This document shows, one piece after another, positions 1-7,789 of a stretch of 9,776 nucleotides of DNA; the stretch's first letter is position 1; the number at the start of each line of letters is the position of its first letter. The DNA comes from DATBIO01 sp036556965 (GTDB lineage: Bacteria > Acidobacteriota > Vicinamibacteria > Fen-336): assembly GCA_036556965.1 (NCBI GenBank), contig DATBIO010000250.1:1-9776 (forward strand), written 5' to 3'. The notes beneath the pieces were generated by a model. The model made no database searches. It saw nothing but the letters and a program-made list of their open reading frames with translations, and was not told where the DNA came from. Both the position numbers and the translations under genes were made by a program.

Positions 1-158
1 TCGCCGGCCAGCAGCGCGGCCAACCAGCGGATGGGCCGGCCGAACGGGAACACGCCCTTGCCGTCGTCCAGCCAGGCGTCCCAGCTCATTCGCTTGGGGA
101 ACGCGAGGCCGCGCAGCACCTGCGCGATCACGCCGGGCAGCACCTCCCGCGCGTCGCG
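1..158 (-). CDS. glyS: Fragment of a second, diverged glyS copy in inverted orientation
   Basis: Read on the - strand, this stretch translates without a stop into a typical piece of the glycyl-tRNA synthetase beta subunit. It includes RDAREVLPGV, LAFPKRMSWDAWLDD and GRPIRW. The + strand gene starting at 160 encodes the same piece, but not identically. Over 45 aligned codons, 31 are identical, 7 differ silently and 7 change the residue (for example A/V, L/I, E/A). Differences that leave a readable protein suggest the copy comes from a functional gene and not random decay. It runs off the left edge, so only about 52 codons are visible. The junction with the + strand gene lies somewhere in 138-161. 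It may be a chimeric join between related genomes or a real inverted second copy. It should not be read as the 5' end of the + strand gene. Confidence 0.8.
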
Positions 159-296
159 CCCCGGCGTGCTGGCGGCCACCCTGCGGGCCCTGGCCTTCCC
201 CAAGCGCATGAGCTGGGACGCCTGGCTGGACGACGGCAAGGGCGCCTTCCCGTTCGGACGGCCCATCCGCTGGCTGGTGGCGCTCCTGGAGGGCGA
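1..296. repeat. Imperfect inverted repeat made of two glyS copies
   Basis: Arms 1-137 and 160-296 are reverse complements with no gaps: every pair of positions sums to 297. I count 22 mismatches in 137 positions, about 84% identity. The longest perfect run is 37 bp (53-89 against 208-244). The centre, 138-159, is 22 nt long and GC-rich with CGCG runs. Both arms code for the same stretch of GlyS in their own orientation, so the repeat is a head-to-head join of homologous coding sequence and not a regulatory stem. Confidence 0.9.
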
Positions 297-1905
297 GGTG
301 GTGCCCTTCCGCATCCACGAGCTGCGCGCGGGCGCGCGCGGGGACGTGGCGGTGGAGGCGGGGCGGACGACGGTCGGGCACCGTTTCCTGCCGCGCGGCG
401 GCGCGGGCGTCCCCGTCGGCGTGCGCTCGTTCGCCGACCTGACGGAGGCCCTGCGCGCCCGCTTCGTGCTGCTGGACGGGAGCGAGCGCCGCGCGCGCAT
501 CGCCGCCGGGCTCGCCGCCGCCGGGTTCCAGGACGGGGACGACCACGGCCTGCGGCAGGAATGGGAGAGCCTGGTCGAGCACCCGACGGTGGTGGCGGGC
601 CGGCTGCCGCCGGAGTTCAAGACCCTCCCGCGCGAGGTCCTGGAGACGGTGCTCGTGCACCACCAGAAGTACGTCCCCCTGCTGCGCGGGGGCGCCGTGG
701 AGGGCTTCGCGGCGGTGACGGACGGCGACGGCGCCAACGCCGACCGGATCGTGCGCGGCATGGAGCGGGTCGTGGTGGCCCGCCTGCGCGACGCGGCCTT
801 CTTCCACGCGGAGGACCGCAAGCGGCCGCTGGCCTCGCGCGTGGACGACCTGGCGGGGGTGACCTTCCACCGCGGGCTGGGCAGCTACCGCGACAAGGCC
901 GCGCGCATGGCGGGCCTGGTGGACGCCATGGGCCTGCCCCCGGAGAGGGCGGAGGAGGCGCGGCAGGCGGCGCTCCTGGCCAAGGCGGACCTGACCACGC
1001 TCATGGTGCGCGAGTTCCCCGAGCTGCAGGGCGTCATGGGCGCGCTCTACCTCGAGGCGGAGGGCGGGGTCTCCGCGGCCGTGACCGGCGCCGTGCGCTG
1101 GCACTACCACCCGGTGTCGGTGGAGGAGTCGGCGGCCCCCGCCGGCGCGCTCCCGGAAGACGCCAGCGTCTTCGCGGCGGTCTCCCTCGCCGACAAGCTC
1201 GACTCGCTGGCCGGCTACTTCGGCCTGGACCTTGCGCCCTCGGGCAGCTCGGACCCCTTCGGCCTGCGGCGGGCGGGGCAGGGCGTGGTGCGCGTGCTCC
1301 TCGACTTCTGGCCGGGCGGCCGCCTGAGCCTGCGCGCGCTGGCCGCGCGCGCGGTGGCCGGGCACGCGGGCCTGAAGAAGGACGCCGAAAGCACGTCGGG
1401 AGAGCTGGAGGCGTTCCTCCTGGAGCGGCTCCGCCACGTGCTGGCGGCGCGCGGCTTCCCCGCGGACGAGGTCGAGGCGGTGCTGGGGGCTCGCGAGCCG
1501 GACGCCCTGGACGACCCGCGGGAGGCGCTGCGCCGGCTCTTCGCCCTGCACAAGGTCCGCGAGGAGGCCCGCGAGGACTTCGAGCACCTGGCCGTCGCCT
1601 TCAAGCGCGCGCGCAACATCCTCGGCCAGTCGGCGGCGGGCGCGGTGGACGAGGAGCTGCTGCGCGAGGCGGCCGAGCGCGAGCTCTTCGCGGCGGTGGG
1701 CCGCGGGCGCGGGGGGGACGGCGGCTACGAGGGACGCCTGCGCGCGCTGGCCTCGCTGCGCGGGCCCGTCGACCGCTTCTTCGACGACGTGCTGGTCATG
1801 CACGAGGACCCGCGCGTGCGGGCCAACCGCCTGGGCCTCCTGGCGGAGGCCCTGGCCCTTTTCTACCGGATCGCGGACATCTCGAAATTGGGGGGAGAGC
1901 GGTGA
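160..1905 (+). CDS. glyS: Glycyl-tRNA synthetase beta subunit (5'-truncated)
   Basis: This is the beta chain of the alpha2beta2 glycyl-tRNA synthetase, which charges tRNA-Gly together with GlyQ in the cytoplasm. About 581 codons are visible, against roughly 690 residues in a complete family member, so about 110-130 N-terminal residues are missing. Family landmarks are the PKRMSWD/FGRPIRW segment (202-273), HHQKYVPL (658-681), VREFPELQGVMG (1006-1041), ADKLDSLAGYFGL (1189-1227), DPFGLRRAGQG (1252-1284) and the C-terminal tRNA-binding end RVRANRLGLL...YRIADISKL. The frame stays open back to an ATG at 31, but those 43 codons are antisense reading through the inverted glyS fragment, so 31 is not a real start. 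glyQ would be expected upstream and is not in the window. The stop overlaps the ppdK start. The gene is translated in one frame with no breaks after 160. Confidence 0.93.
   Translation, partial: PGVLAATLRALAFPKRMSWDAWLDDGKGAFPFGRPIRWLVALLEGEVVPFRIHELRAGARGDVAVEAGRTTVGHRFLPRGGAGVPVGVRSFADLTEALRARFVLLDGSERRARIAAGLAAAGFQDGDDHGLRQEWESLVEHPTVVAGRLPPEFKTLPREVLETVLVHHQKYVPLLRGGAVEGFAAVTDGDGANADRIVRGMERVVVARLRDAAFFHAEDRKRPLASRVDDLAGVTFHRGLGSYRDKAARMAGLVDAMGLPPERAEEARQAALLAKADLTTLMVREFPELQGVMGALYLEAEGGVSAAVTGAVRWHYHPVSVEESAAPAGALPEDASVFAAVSLADKLDSLAGYFGLDLAPSGSSDPFGLRRAGQGVVRVLLDFWPGGRLSLRALAARAVAGHAGLKKDAESTSGELEAFLLERLRHVLAARGFPADEVEAVLGAREPDALDDPREALRRLFALHKVREEAREDFEHLAVAFKRARNILGQSAAGAVDEELLREAAERELFAAVGRGRGGDGGYEGRLRALASLRGPVDRFFDDVLVMHEDPRVRANRLGLLAEALALFYRIADISKLGGER
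1891..1904 (+). promoter_or_regulatory. Shine-Dalgarno and GTGA stop/start overlap that fix the ppdK start
   Basis: A purine run GGGGGAGAG (1891-1899) lies in the last codons of glyS. Its GGAG core is four nucleotides before a GTG at 1902. That GTG overlaps the glyS TGA (1903-1905). The first ppdK residues after it, TQYVYFFGGGKADGN, match the usual PPDK N-terminus. The much longer open frame upstream, back to 561, is out-of-frame glyS sequence. The layout suggests translational coupling of the two genes. Confidence 0.8.
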
Positions 1906-4739
1906 CCCAGTACGTCTACTTCTTCGGCGGCGGCAAGGCGGACGGCAACCGGGACATGAAGGACAGGCTGGGAGGCAAGGGCGCGGGCCTGGCCGAGATG
2001 ACCAACGCCGGCCTGCCCGTGCCCCCGGGCTTCACCGTCTCCACCGCCGCCTGCAACCTGTTCACGGAGCGGGGGGGCTCGCTGACCCCGGAGATCGAGG
2101 CCGAGATCGACGCCGCCCTGCGCCGGCTGGAGGGGCTGGCGGGCAAGGGGCTGGGCGCCGCCGCCGACCCCCTCCTGGTCTCCGTGCGCAGCGGGGCCAA
2201 GTTCTCCATGCCCGGCATGATGGACACCATCCTGAACCTCGGGCTCAACGACCGCTCGGTGGCGGGGCTGGAGGCCAAGACCGCCAACCCCCGCTTTGCC
2301 CGCGACTCCTACCGCCGCTTCGTCCAGATGTACGGCAACGTGGTGCTCGGGATCGACAAGGAGCGCTTCGAGCACGAGCTGCACGCGGTCAAGAAGAAGC
2401 GGCGGGCGCGGGCCGACGTGGACCTGGACGCGCGCGCCCTGGACGACGTGATCGCGCGCTACAAGCAGGTGGTGCGGGGGGAGACGGGGCAGGACTTCCC
2501 CCAGGACCCGCGCGCCCAGCTCAAGGGTGCCCGCGATGCGGTCTTCCGCTCCTGGATGAACCCGCGCGCCGTCACCTACCGCAAGCTCAACGACATCCCC
2601 CACGACCTCGGCACCGCCGTCAACGTGCAGGCCATGGTCTTCGGCAACATGGGGGACAGCTCGGCCACCGGGGTCGGGTTCACCCGGGACCCCGCCACGG
2701 GGGCGCGCACGTTCTACGGGGAGTTCCTGCAGAACGCCCAGGGGGAGGACGTGGTGGCGGGCATCCGCACCCCGCGCCCCATCGCCGAGCTGGAGACGGT
2801 CATGCCCAAGGCCTACCGCCAGCTGCGGGAGATCACCAGCCGGCTGGAGGCCCACTACAAGGACGTGCAGGACTTCGAGTTCACCATCCAGGAGAACACC
2901 CTCTACATGCTCCAGACGCGCAACGGCAAGCGCACGGGGGTGGCCGCGGTGAACATCGCGGTGGACATGGTGGAGGAGGGCCTGATCACCCCGCGCGAGG
3001 CGGTGGGGCGGGTGGAGCCCTCGTCCCTCGACCAGCTCCTGCACCCGGTGTTCGACCCGCGGGAGCGGGCCCGCGTGGAGGTGGCGGCCAAGGGCCTGCC
3101 CGCCTCGCCCGGGGCGGCCACGGGGGCCGTGGTCTTCACCGCGGACGAGGCGGTGGCCTGGGCGGGCCGCGGCCGGCGCGTGGTCCTCGTGCGCATGGAG
3201 ACGGTCCCCGACGACATCCACGGCATGAGCGTGGCCCAGGGGATCCTCACCGCGACGGGGGGCATGACCTCGCACGCGGCGGTGGTGGGGCGCCAGATGG
3301 GCAAGCCGTCCGTGGTCGGCTGCGGCGCCCTGGAGATCGACGCCAAGGCCAGGCGGCTGCGCGTGGGCGGGCGCGAGCTGGGAGAGGGCGCCCCCCTCTC
3401 CATCGACGGCGGCACGGGCGAGGTGATCCTGCGCGAGCTGCCCACCAGCCCCTCCGAGGTCCTGCAGGTGGTGATGGGCAAGCGCAAGGCCAGGGACTCC
3501 GTCCTCTACCAGAAGTTCGAGAAGCTGCTGGGCTGGGCGGACGACGTGCGCCGGCTGGGCATCCGCGCCAACGCCGACGTGCCGCGGGACGCCCGCATGG
3601 CCTTCGCCCTGGGCGCGCGCGGCATCGGGCTGTGCCGCACCGAGCACATGTTCTTCGCGGAGGACCGGCTTCCCCACGTGGTGAAGATGATCCTCTCCGC
3701 CGCGCGCGGGCAGCGCGGGATGGACGTGGTGCGGCGGCTGGAGGCCAGGGCCAGGGAGGGACGCGGCGCGCAGCGGGCGGCGGCCAGGAAGGAGCTGGCG
3801 GCGGCCCGCAAGCAGTACGGCAAGGCCATCGCCGCGTACCAGGGTGCGCTGCGCAAGCTGCTGCCCATGCAGCGCGGCGACTTCACGGGGCTGTTCGAGG
3901 AGATGCGCGGCCATCCCGTGACCATCCGCACCCTCGACCCGCCCCTGCACGAGTTCCTGCCCAAGCGCGAGGAGCTCATGGTGCAGATCGCGACCCTGCG
4001 CGCCAAGGGCGAGTCGCGCAACCGGCGGCGGATCGAGAAGCTGTCGCGCCTGCTGCGCGCGGTGGAGGAGCTGCACGAGTTCAACCCCATGCTCGGGCAC
4101 CGCGGCTGCCGGCTGGGCGTCACCTATCCCGAGATCACGCGCATGCAGGCGCGCGCGATCTTCCAGGCCGCGGCCAAGGTGGCCAGGAAGGGGGGCGGGG
4201 TGCGCCCCGAGATCATGATCCCCCTGGTGGGCCACGTGGAAGAGCTCCGGCGCCAGAAGGAGATCGTGCTGGAGGTGGCGCGGGAGGTCCTGGGAAAGGA
4301 GGGGGGCGGCGTGGACTACCTGGTGGGCACCATGATCGAGGTGCCACGGGGGGCCCTCACCGCGGACGAGATCGCGGGGGAGGCGGAGTTCTTCTCCTTC
4401 GGGACCAACGACCTCACCCAGATGGGCTTCGGCCTGAGCCGGGACGACGCCGCCCGCTTCCTCTCCCACTACATCGAGCACGGCATCCTGGAGAAGGACC
4501 CCTTCGTCTCCCTCGACGCCTCCGGGGTGGGACAGCTGGTGGAGATCGGCGTGCGCAAGGGGCGACAGCGCAAGCCGGGCCTCAAGGTGGGGGTGTGCGG
4601 CGAGCACGGGGGGGACCCCTCGTCCATCCGCTTCTTCCACGAGGCGGGGCTGGACTACGTCTCCTGCTCGCCCTACCGCGTGCCCATCGCGCGCCTGGCC
4701 GCGGCGCAGGCCCAGCTCGAGCGTCCGGTCGGGGACTGA
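1902..4739 (+). CDS. ppdK: Pyruvate, phosphate dikinase (PPDK)
   Basis: A 945-residue cytoplasmic enzyme that interconverts pyruvate + ATP + Pi and PEP + AMP + PPi. The N-terminal ATP-grasp part shows GGKGAGLAEM near the start, SVRSGAKFSMPGMMDT (94-109), TGVGFTRDPATG (256-267) and LQTRNGKRTG (337-346). The swivelling phosphohistidine domain has GGMTSHAAVVGRQMG with the catalytic His458 and the Thr two residues before it that is the regulatory site in plant enzymes. The C-terminal PEP/pyruvate barrel has NPMLGHRGCRLG (728-739), GTNDLTQM (834-841) and GVCGEHGGDPSS with the expected catalytic Cys899. All key residues are present, so I expect an active enzyme. It is longer than the usual 870-900 residues because of a charged, Ala/Arg-rich insert at about 600-651 and a shorter one near 705-720. 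It starts with GTG in an overlap with glyS. As I recall, a glyS-ppdK pair also occurs in Geobacter-type genomes. Confidence 0.96.
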   Translation: MTQYVYFFGGGKADGNRDMKDRLGGKGAGLAEMTNAGLPVPPGFTVSTAACNLFTERGGSLTPEIEAEIDAALRRLEGLAGKGLGAAADPLLVSVRSGAKFSMPGMMDTILNLGLNDRSVAGLEAKTANPRFARDSYRRFVQMYGNVVLGIDKERFEHELHAVKKKRRARADVDLDARALDDVIARYKQVVRGETGQDFPQDPRAQLKGARDAVFRSWMNPRAVTYRKLNDIPHDLGTAVNVQAMVFGNMGDSSATGVGFTRDPATGARTFYGEFLQNAQGEDVVAGIRTPRPIAELETVMPKAYRQLREITSRLEAHYKDVQDFEFTIQENTLYMLQTRNGKRTGVAAVNIAVDMVEEGLITPREAVGRVEPSSLDQLLHPVFDPRERARVEVAAKGLPASPGAATGAVVFTADEAVAWAGRGRRVVLVRMETVPDDIHGMSVAQGILTATGGMTSHAAVVGRQMGKPSVVGCGALEIDAKARRLRVGGRELGEGAPLSIDGGTGEVILRELPTSPSEVLQVVMGKRKARDSVLYQKFEKLLGWADDVRRLGIRANADVPRDARMAFALGARGIGLCRTEHMFFAEDRLPHVVKMILSAARGQRGMDVVRRLEARAREGRGAQRAAARKELAAARKQYGKAIAAYQGALRKLLPMQRGDFTGLFEEMRGHPVTIRTLDPPLHEFLPKREELMVQIATLRAKGESRNRRRIEKLSRLLRAVEELHEFNPMLGHRGCRLGVTYPEITRMQARAIFQAAAKVARKGGGVRPEIMIPLVGHVEELRRQKEIVLEVAREVLGKEGGGVDYLVGTMIEVPRGALTADEIAGEAEFFSFGTNDLTQMGFGLSRDDAARFLSHYIEHGILEKDPFVSLDASGVGQLVEIGVRKGRQRKPGLKVGVCGEHGGDPSSIRFFHEAGLDYVSCSPYRVPIARLAAAQAQLERPVGD

Positions 4740-4754
4740 GGATCGCGGCGGCGG

Positions 4755-5720
4755 ATGCTGAACTACTACCGGTACCACGACGGGCGCATCGAGCACTACA
4801 CGGAGTTCCACCCCGAGCTCTACGCGGAGGCGCCGGAGGCCCTGCACTGGATCGACCTCGAGGACCCCACCCTCAAGGAGGCGGGCATCCTGGAGGACCC
4901 CTTCCACTTCCACCCCCTGGCCATCGAGGACTGCCTGTCCGAGGTCCACCATCCCAAGCTGGACGACTACGAGGACTACGTCTTCTTCATCGTCCACGGC
5001 ATCCGCTTCGACGCCCCCACCGACAGCTTCATCACGCGGGAGCTCGACATCTTCCTGGGCCGGAACTACCTGGTGACCCACCACAAGGGCCCCATGCGCT
5101 CGATCTCCTGGGCGCGCGAGCAGTGCGGGAAGCAGCTCCTGCAGACCTTTCCCCGGGGCGTGGACTTCCTGATCCACCAGGTCCTGGACATGATGTTCGA
5201 GCACTACTTCCCCAACCTGGACGCCATCGAGGACAAGATCCAGCTCGTGCAGGTGGAGGTCTTCGAGTCCTCCTCGCGCGAGACCCTGGACCGGATCTTC
5301 GCCCTCAAGAAGGACGTGCTCATGCTGCGCCGCATCTGCACGCCCCAGCGGGAGATCGTGAACCGGCTGGCGCGCGGCGAGTTCAAGGTCATCGACCGCC
5401 GCGCCGCCCTCTACTTCCGCGACATCTACGACAACCTCTACCGGATCGTGGAGTCGTCCATGTCCTACCAGGACCTGGTGCAGGGGACCATGGACGCCTA
5501 CCTCTCCACCGTCAACAACCGGCTCAACGAGACCATGAAGCGCCTCACCGTGATCGGGGCCCTCCTCATGCCCCTCACCGTGATCACCGGCGTCTACGGC
5601 ATGAACTTCGAGCACATGCCGGAGCTGAAATGGCGCTACGGCTATTTCCTGGTGCTGGGAGGCATGGCCGTCCTCTCCGCCGGCCTCCTCTGGTTCTTCA
5701 AGAAGCGGCAGTGGATCTGA
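4755..5720 (+). CDS. corA: CorA-family Mg2+ (Co2+/Ni2+) channel
   Basis: A 321-residue inner-membrane divalent-cation channel of the CorA family; family members act as pentamers. The first 260 or so residues form the cytoplasmic alpha/beta domain and long stalk helix, with the typical WIDLEDP near the start and HPLAIEDCL about 30 residues later. TM1 is about 264-281 and ends in the signature YGMNF (G282-M283-N284), followed by the acidic loop EHMPEL. TM2 is about 297-315, and the chain ends in a basic KKRQWI tail. The length is normal and the selectivity motif intact. The ATG at 4755 is 15 nt after the ppdK stop. A GAGGA that overlaps that stop (4738-4742) could serve as Shine-Dalgarno at a somewhat long spacing of 12 nt. 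It probably belongs to the same transcript as ppdK and mutL. Substrate is inferred from family, and another divalent metal cannot be excluded. Confidence 0.94.
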   Translation: MLNYYRYHDGRIEHYTEFHPELYAEAPEALHWIDLEDPTLKEAGILEDPFHFHPLAIEDCLSEVHHPKLDDYEDYVFFIVHGIRFDAPTDSFITRELDIFLGRNYLVTHHKGPMRSISWAREQCGKQLLQTFPRGVDFLIHQVLDMMFEHYFPNLDAIEDKIQLVQVEVFESSSRETLDRIFALKKDVLMLRRICTPQREIVNRLARGEFKVIDRRAALYFRDIYDNLYRIVESSMSYQDLVQGTMDAYLSTVNNRLNETMKRLTVIGALLMPLTVITGVYGMNFEHMPELKWRYGYFLVLGGMAVLSAGLLWFFKKRQWI

Positions 5721-5742
5721 AGGGGCGCGCCCGCACCGCGGC

Positions 5743-7458
5743 ATGAGCCGGGTCCAGCGGCTGCCCCCCGAGGTGGCCAACCAGATCGCGGCGGGGGAGG
5801 TGGTCGAGCGCCCGGCCTCCGTGGTCAAGGAGCTGGTGGAGAACGCGCTCGACGCGGGGGCGCGCACGGTGAAGGTGGAGATCGCCGCCGGGGGCAAGGC
5901 GCTGGTGCGCGTGGCCGACGACGGCGCGGGCATGTCCCGGGAGGACGCGCTCCTCGCCCTGGAGCGGCACGCCACCTCCAAGCTGCGCGTCCTCGACGAC
6001 CTGCAGTCCCTCGCCACCCACGGCTTCCGCGGGGAGGCCCTGCCCGCCATCGCGTCGGTGGCCCACCTCGTCCTGCGCACGCGCGACGAGGGGAGCGCCG
6101 CCGGCACCGAGGTCGAGGTCCGCGACGGCGCGCTCGTCCACGTCCGGGACGCCGGCCATCCGCGGGGCACCACCATCGAGGTGCGCGACCTCTTCGGGGG
6201 CGTGCCCGCGCGGCGGAAGTTCCTGCGCGCGGACGGCACGGAGAGCGGGCACGTGGTGGAGGCGGTCACCCTGCTCGCCCTGGCCCGGCCCGAGATCGGC
6301 TTCCACCTCGCCTCCGCGGGACGGGCCCTCCTGCAGGCGCCGCCGGTGGCCTCCCTGGGCGACCGGGTCTACCAGCTCTTCGGCGAGGAGGTCCTGCGGG
6401 GCCTGGTGGCGGTGGAGGGTGGAGCGGGCGCCGTGCGCGTGCGCGGCTTCGTGGCGCGGCCGGAGAGGGGCGCCGCCGGCCGCCCGTCGCTGCGCCTCTT
6501 CGTCAACGGCCGGCCCGTGCGCGACCGCGCCCTCCATCGCGCGGTGGGCGAGGCCTACCGCCGCACGGGGGCGGACGACCTGCGGGGGGAGGCCTTCGTC
6601 TTCGTGGACCTGCCTGCCCACCTCGTGGACGTCAACGTGCACCCGGCCAAGGCGGAGGTCCGATTCGCGGACCCCCGCGGGGCCTGGAGCGCGGTGGAGG
6701 AGGCGGTGGCGGCCGCGCTCTCGCAGGGCGCGCGCGGGGCGGCTCCCGCGGCCACCGCGCGCGCGTTCCCCTCCGGGGCGCCGCCCGCGTCCCGCGTGGC
6801 GGAGCAGGCCGCGGCGTGGGGGCTCCCCGCGCCGTCTCCCGGGCCGGCGCCGCTGCTGGAGCAGGGCCCCTGGACGGTGCTGGGCCAGCACCGCAACACC
6901 TACGTGGTGGCCACGGACGGCGAGGACCTGCTCCTCCTCGACCAGCACACGGCGCACGAGCGCGTGCGCTTCGAGGCCCTCCTCGAGGGCCAGGAGCGCC
7001 GCGCGCCCGAGTCGCAGCTCCTCCTCGCCCCGCTCGTGTTCACGCCTGCTCCCGCGGTGCGGCCGGTGCTGGAGGAGAGCCGCCAGGGCCTCGAGGCCCT
7101 GGGCTACGACCTCGAGCCCTTCGGCGGCGACGCCTGGCGCGTGCGCGCCGTCCCCGCGGTGCTCCCCGTGGCCGATCCCCTGGGCGCGCTCGTCGGCATC
7201 CTGCGCGACCTCCTCGACCGCGCGGACGAGACCTGGAACGCGGACGGCGCCCGCGAGCGCCTCGTGGCCACCCTGGCCTGCCACTCCTCCGTGCGCGCGG
7301 GCCAGCCCATGGGCCGGGACTCCATGGCCGCCCTCGTGCGCGACCTCGCGCGCACGCGGCACCCCACCCTCTGCCCCCACGGCCGGCCCACCACCGTGCG
7401 CGTGCCGCAGGACGAGGTCAGCCGCTGGTTCGAGCGCACGGGCTGGACGCGGCGATGA
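5743..7458 (+). CDS. mutL: DNA mismatch repair protein MutL (endonuclease-type)
   Basis: A 571-residue mismatch-repair protein that couples MutS mismatch recognition to strand incision and excision. The N-terminal GHKL ATPase is complete: NQIAAGEVVERPASVVKEL with Glu30, Asn34 in ELVENALDAGA, DDGAGM (59-64) and GFRGEAL (94-100). The second N-terminal subdomain ends in VDVNVHPAKAEVRF with Lys303. A Pro/Ala-rich linker covers about 335-385. The C-terminal domain has the metal-endonuclease motif as DQHTAHERVRFE (from D400), then ACHSSVRA (Cys513) and CPHGRP (Cys544). This fits nicking MutL proteins found in bacteria without MutH. The one oddity is Thr in place of the usual Ala after DQH. The start lies 22 nt after corA; GAAGGGG at 5719-5725 is a distant Shine-Dalgarno. 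The stop overlaps the next small gene. No mutS is in the window. Confidence 0.96.
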   Translation: MSRVQRLPPEVANQIAAGEVVERPASVVKELVENALDAGARTVKVEIAAGGKALVRVADDGAGMSREDALLALERHATSKLRVLDDLQSLATHGFRGEALPAIASVAHLVLRTRDEGSAAGTEVEVRDGALVHVRDAGHPRGTTIEVRDLFGGVPARRKFLRADGTESGHVVEAVTLLALARPEIGFHLASAGRALLQAPPVASLGDRVYQLFGEEVLRGLVAVEGGAGAVRVRGFVARPERGAAGRPSLRLFVNGRPVRDRALHRAVGEAYRRTGADDLRGEAFVFVDLPAHLVDVNVHPAKAEVRFADPRGAWSAVEEAVAAALSQGARGAAPAATARAFPSGAPPASRVAEQAAAWGLPAPSPGPAPLLEQGPWTVLGQHRNTYVVATDGEDLLLLDQHTAHERVRFEALLEGQERRAPESQLLLAPLVFTPAPAVRPVLEESRQGLEALGYDLEPFGGDAWRVRAVPAVLPVADPLGALVGILRDLLDRADETWNADGARERLVATLACHSSVRAGQPMGRDSMAALVRDLARTRHPTLCPHGRPTTVRVPQDEVSRWFERTGWTRR

Positions 7459-7688
7459 GGATGCGCGTGCGCCCGCGCGCCCGTCCGCGCCGCGAGCCCA
7501 TGTGGCCCTGGTTCCGCTACGGCCTGGGCCGGTTCCTCCAGGTGGCCGGCCTGCTCACCACGCTCGTGTCGGCCACGGCGTTCTTCGGCACGCCCAGCAC
7601 GGTGGCCATGCTGCGCATGATGCTGGTGGGAGTGCTCCTGTTCGTCCCCGGCTGGATCCTGGCGCGCCGGAACCCACGGCGGGGCTGA
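7455..7688 (+). CDS. Small two-helix membrane protein, unknown function
   Basis: A 77-residue protein that I cannot assign to a named family. The start overlaps the mutL stop as ATGA, which favours translational coupling. In-frame ATGs at 7461 and 7500 are alternatives, and the last would give 62 residues beginning MWPWFRYGLGRF. The first 13 residues are highly basic (seven Arg). Two hydrophobic segments follow, about 27-44 and 52-70, separated by a short turn containing GTPS. The tail is basic (RRNPRRG). By the positive-inside rule both termini should be cytoplasmic. G/C use at third positions resembles the neighbours, and the hydrophobic pattern continues to the stop, so it looks like a real gene. 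It is the last gene of the glyS-ppdK-corA-mutL run; nothing in its sequence links it to mismatch repair. Confidence 0.7.
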   Translation: MRMRVRPRARPRREPMWPWFRYGLGRFLQVAGLLTTLVSATAFFGTPSTVAMLRMMLVGVLLFVPGWILARRNPRRG

Positions 7689-7706
7689 CGAGGTCAGGAA
7701 CCGTCT

Positions 7707-7738
7707 GGCCGCGATGTTAGCCCTAATCGACATCGGCC
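7707..7738 (+). terminator. Weak hairpin after the small membrane gene, possible transcript end
   Basis: GGCC (7707-7710) and GATGT (7713-7717) can pair with GGCC (7735-7738) and ACATC (7730-7734). This gives a nine-pair stem with a 2-nt bulge and a 12-nt loop, starting 18 nt after the stop codon. No T-run follows, so it does not meet the criteria for an intrinsic terminator. It could instead protect a 3' end or mean nothing. Confidence 0.25.
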
Positions 7739-7789
7739 GCGTTCAGCCCATTGAGCAGGCACAACTCGCCTCCAGCAGTGGAAAGACCC

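Noticed and set aside
31..159. Apparent N-terminal extension of glyS starting at ATG 31
   Set aside because: These codons are the antisense of the inverted glyS fragment, and the translation has no resemblance to a GlyS N-terminus. It arises from the junction.
561..1901. Upstream open frame that would make PPDK 1392 residues long
   Set aside because: It overlaps glyS out of frame and is Gly/Arg/Pro-rich shadow sequence. The PPDK N-terminus begins exactly at GTG 1902 with a Shine-Dalgarno.
3632..5746. A 704-codon + strand open frame overlapping ppdK and corA
   Set aside because: It is an alternative-frame shadow rich in Arg, Gly and Pro; both overlapped genes have family motifs in their own frames.
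1863..6269. A 1468-codon open frame on the - strand across ppdK, corA and the start of mutL
   Set aside because: It is antisense to three genes with complete catalytic motifs. High GC at third positions removes stop codons from this antisense frame, and the translation is low-complexity Gly/Ala/His/Arg sequence with no domain.
5698..7380. A 560-codon - strand open frame opposite mutL
   Set aside because: It is antisense to a complete mutL and its composition is typical of GC-driven shadow frames.
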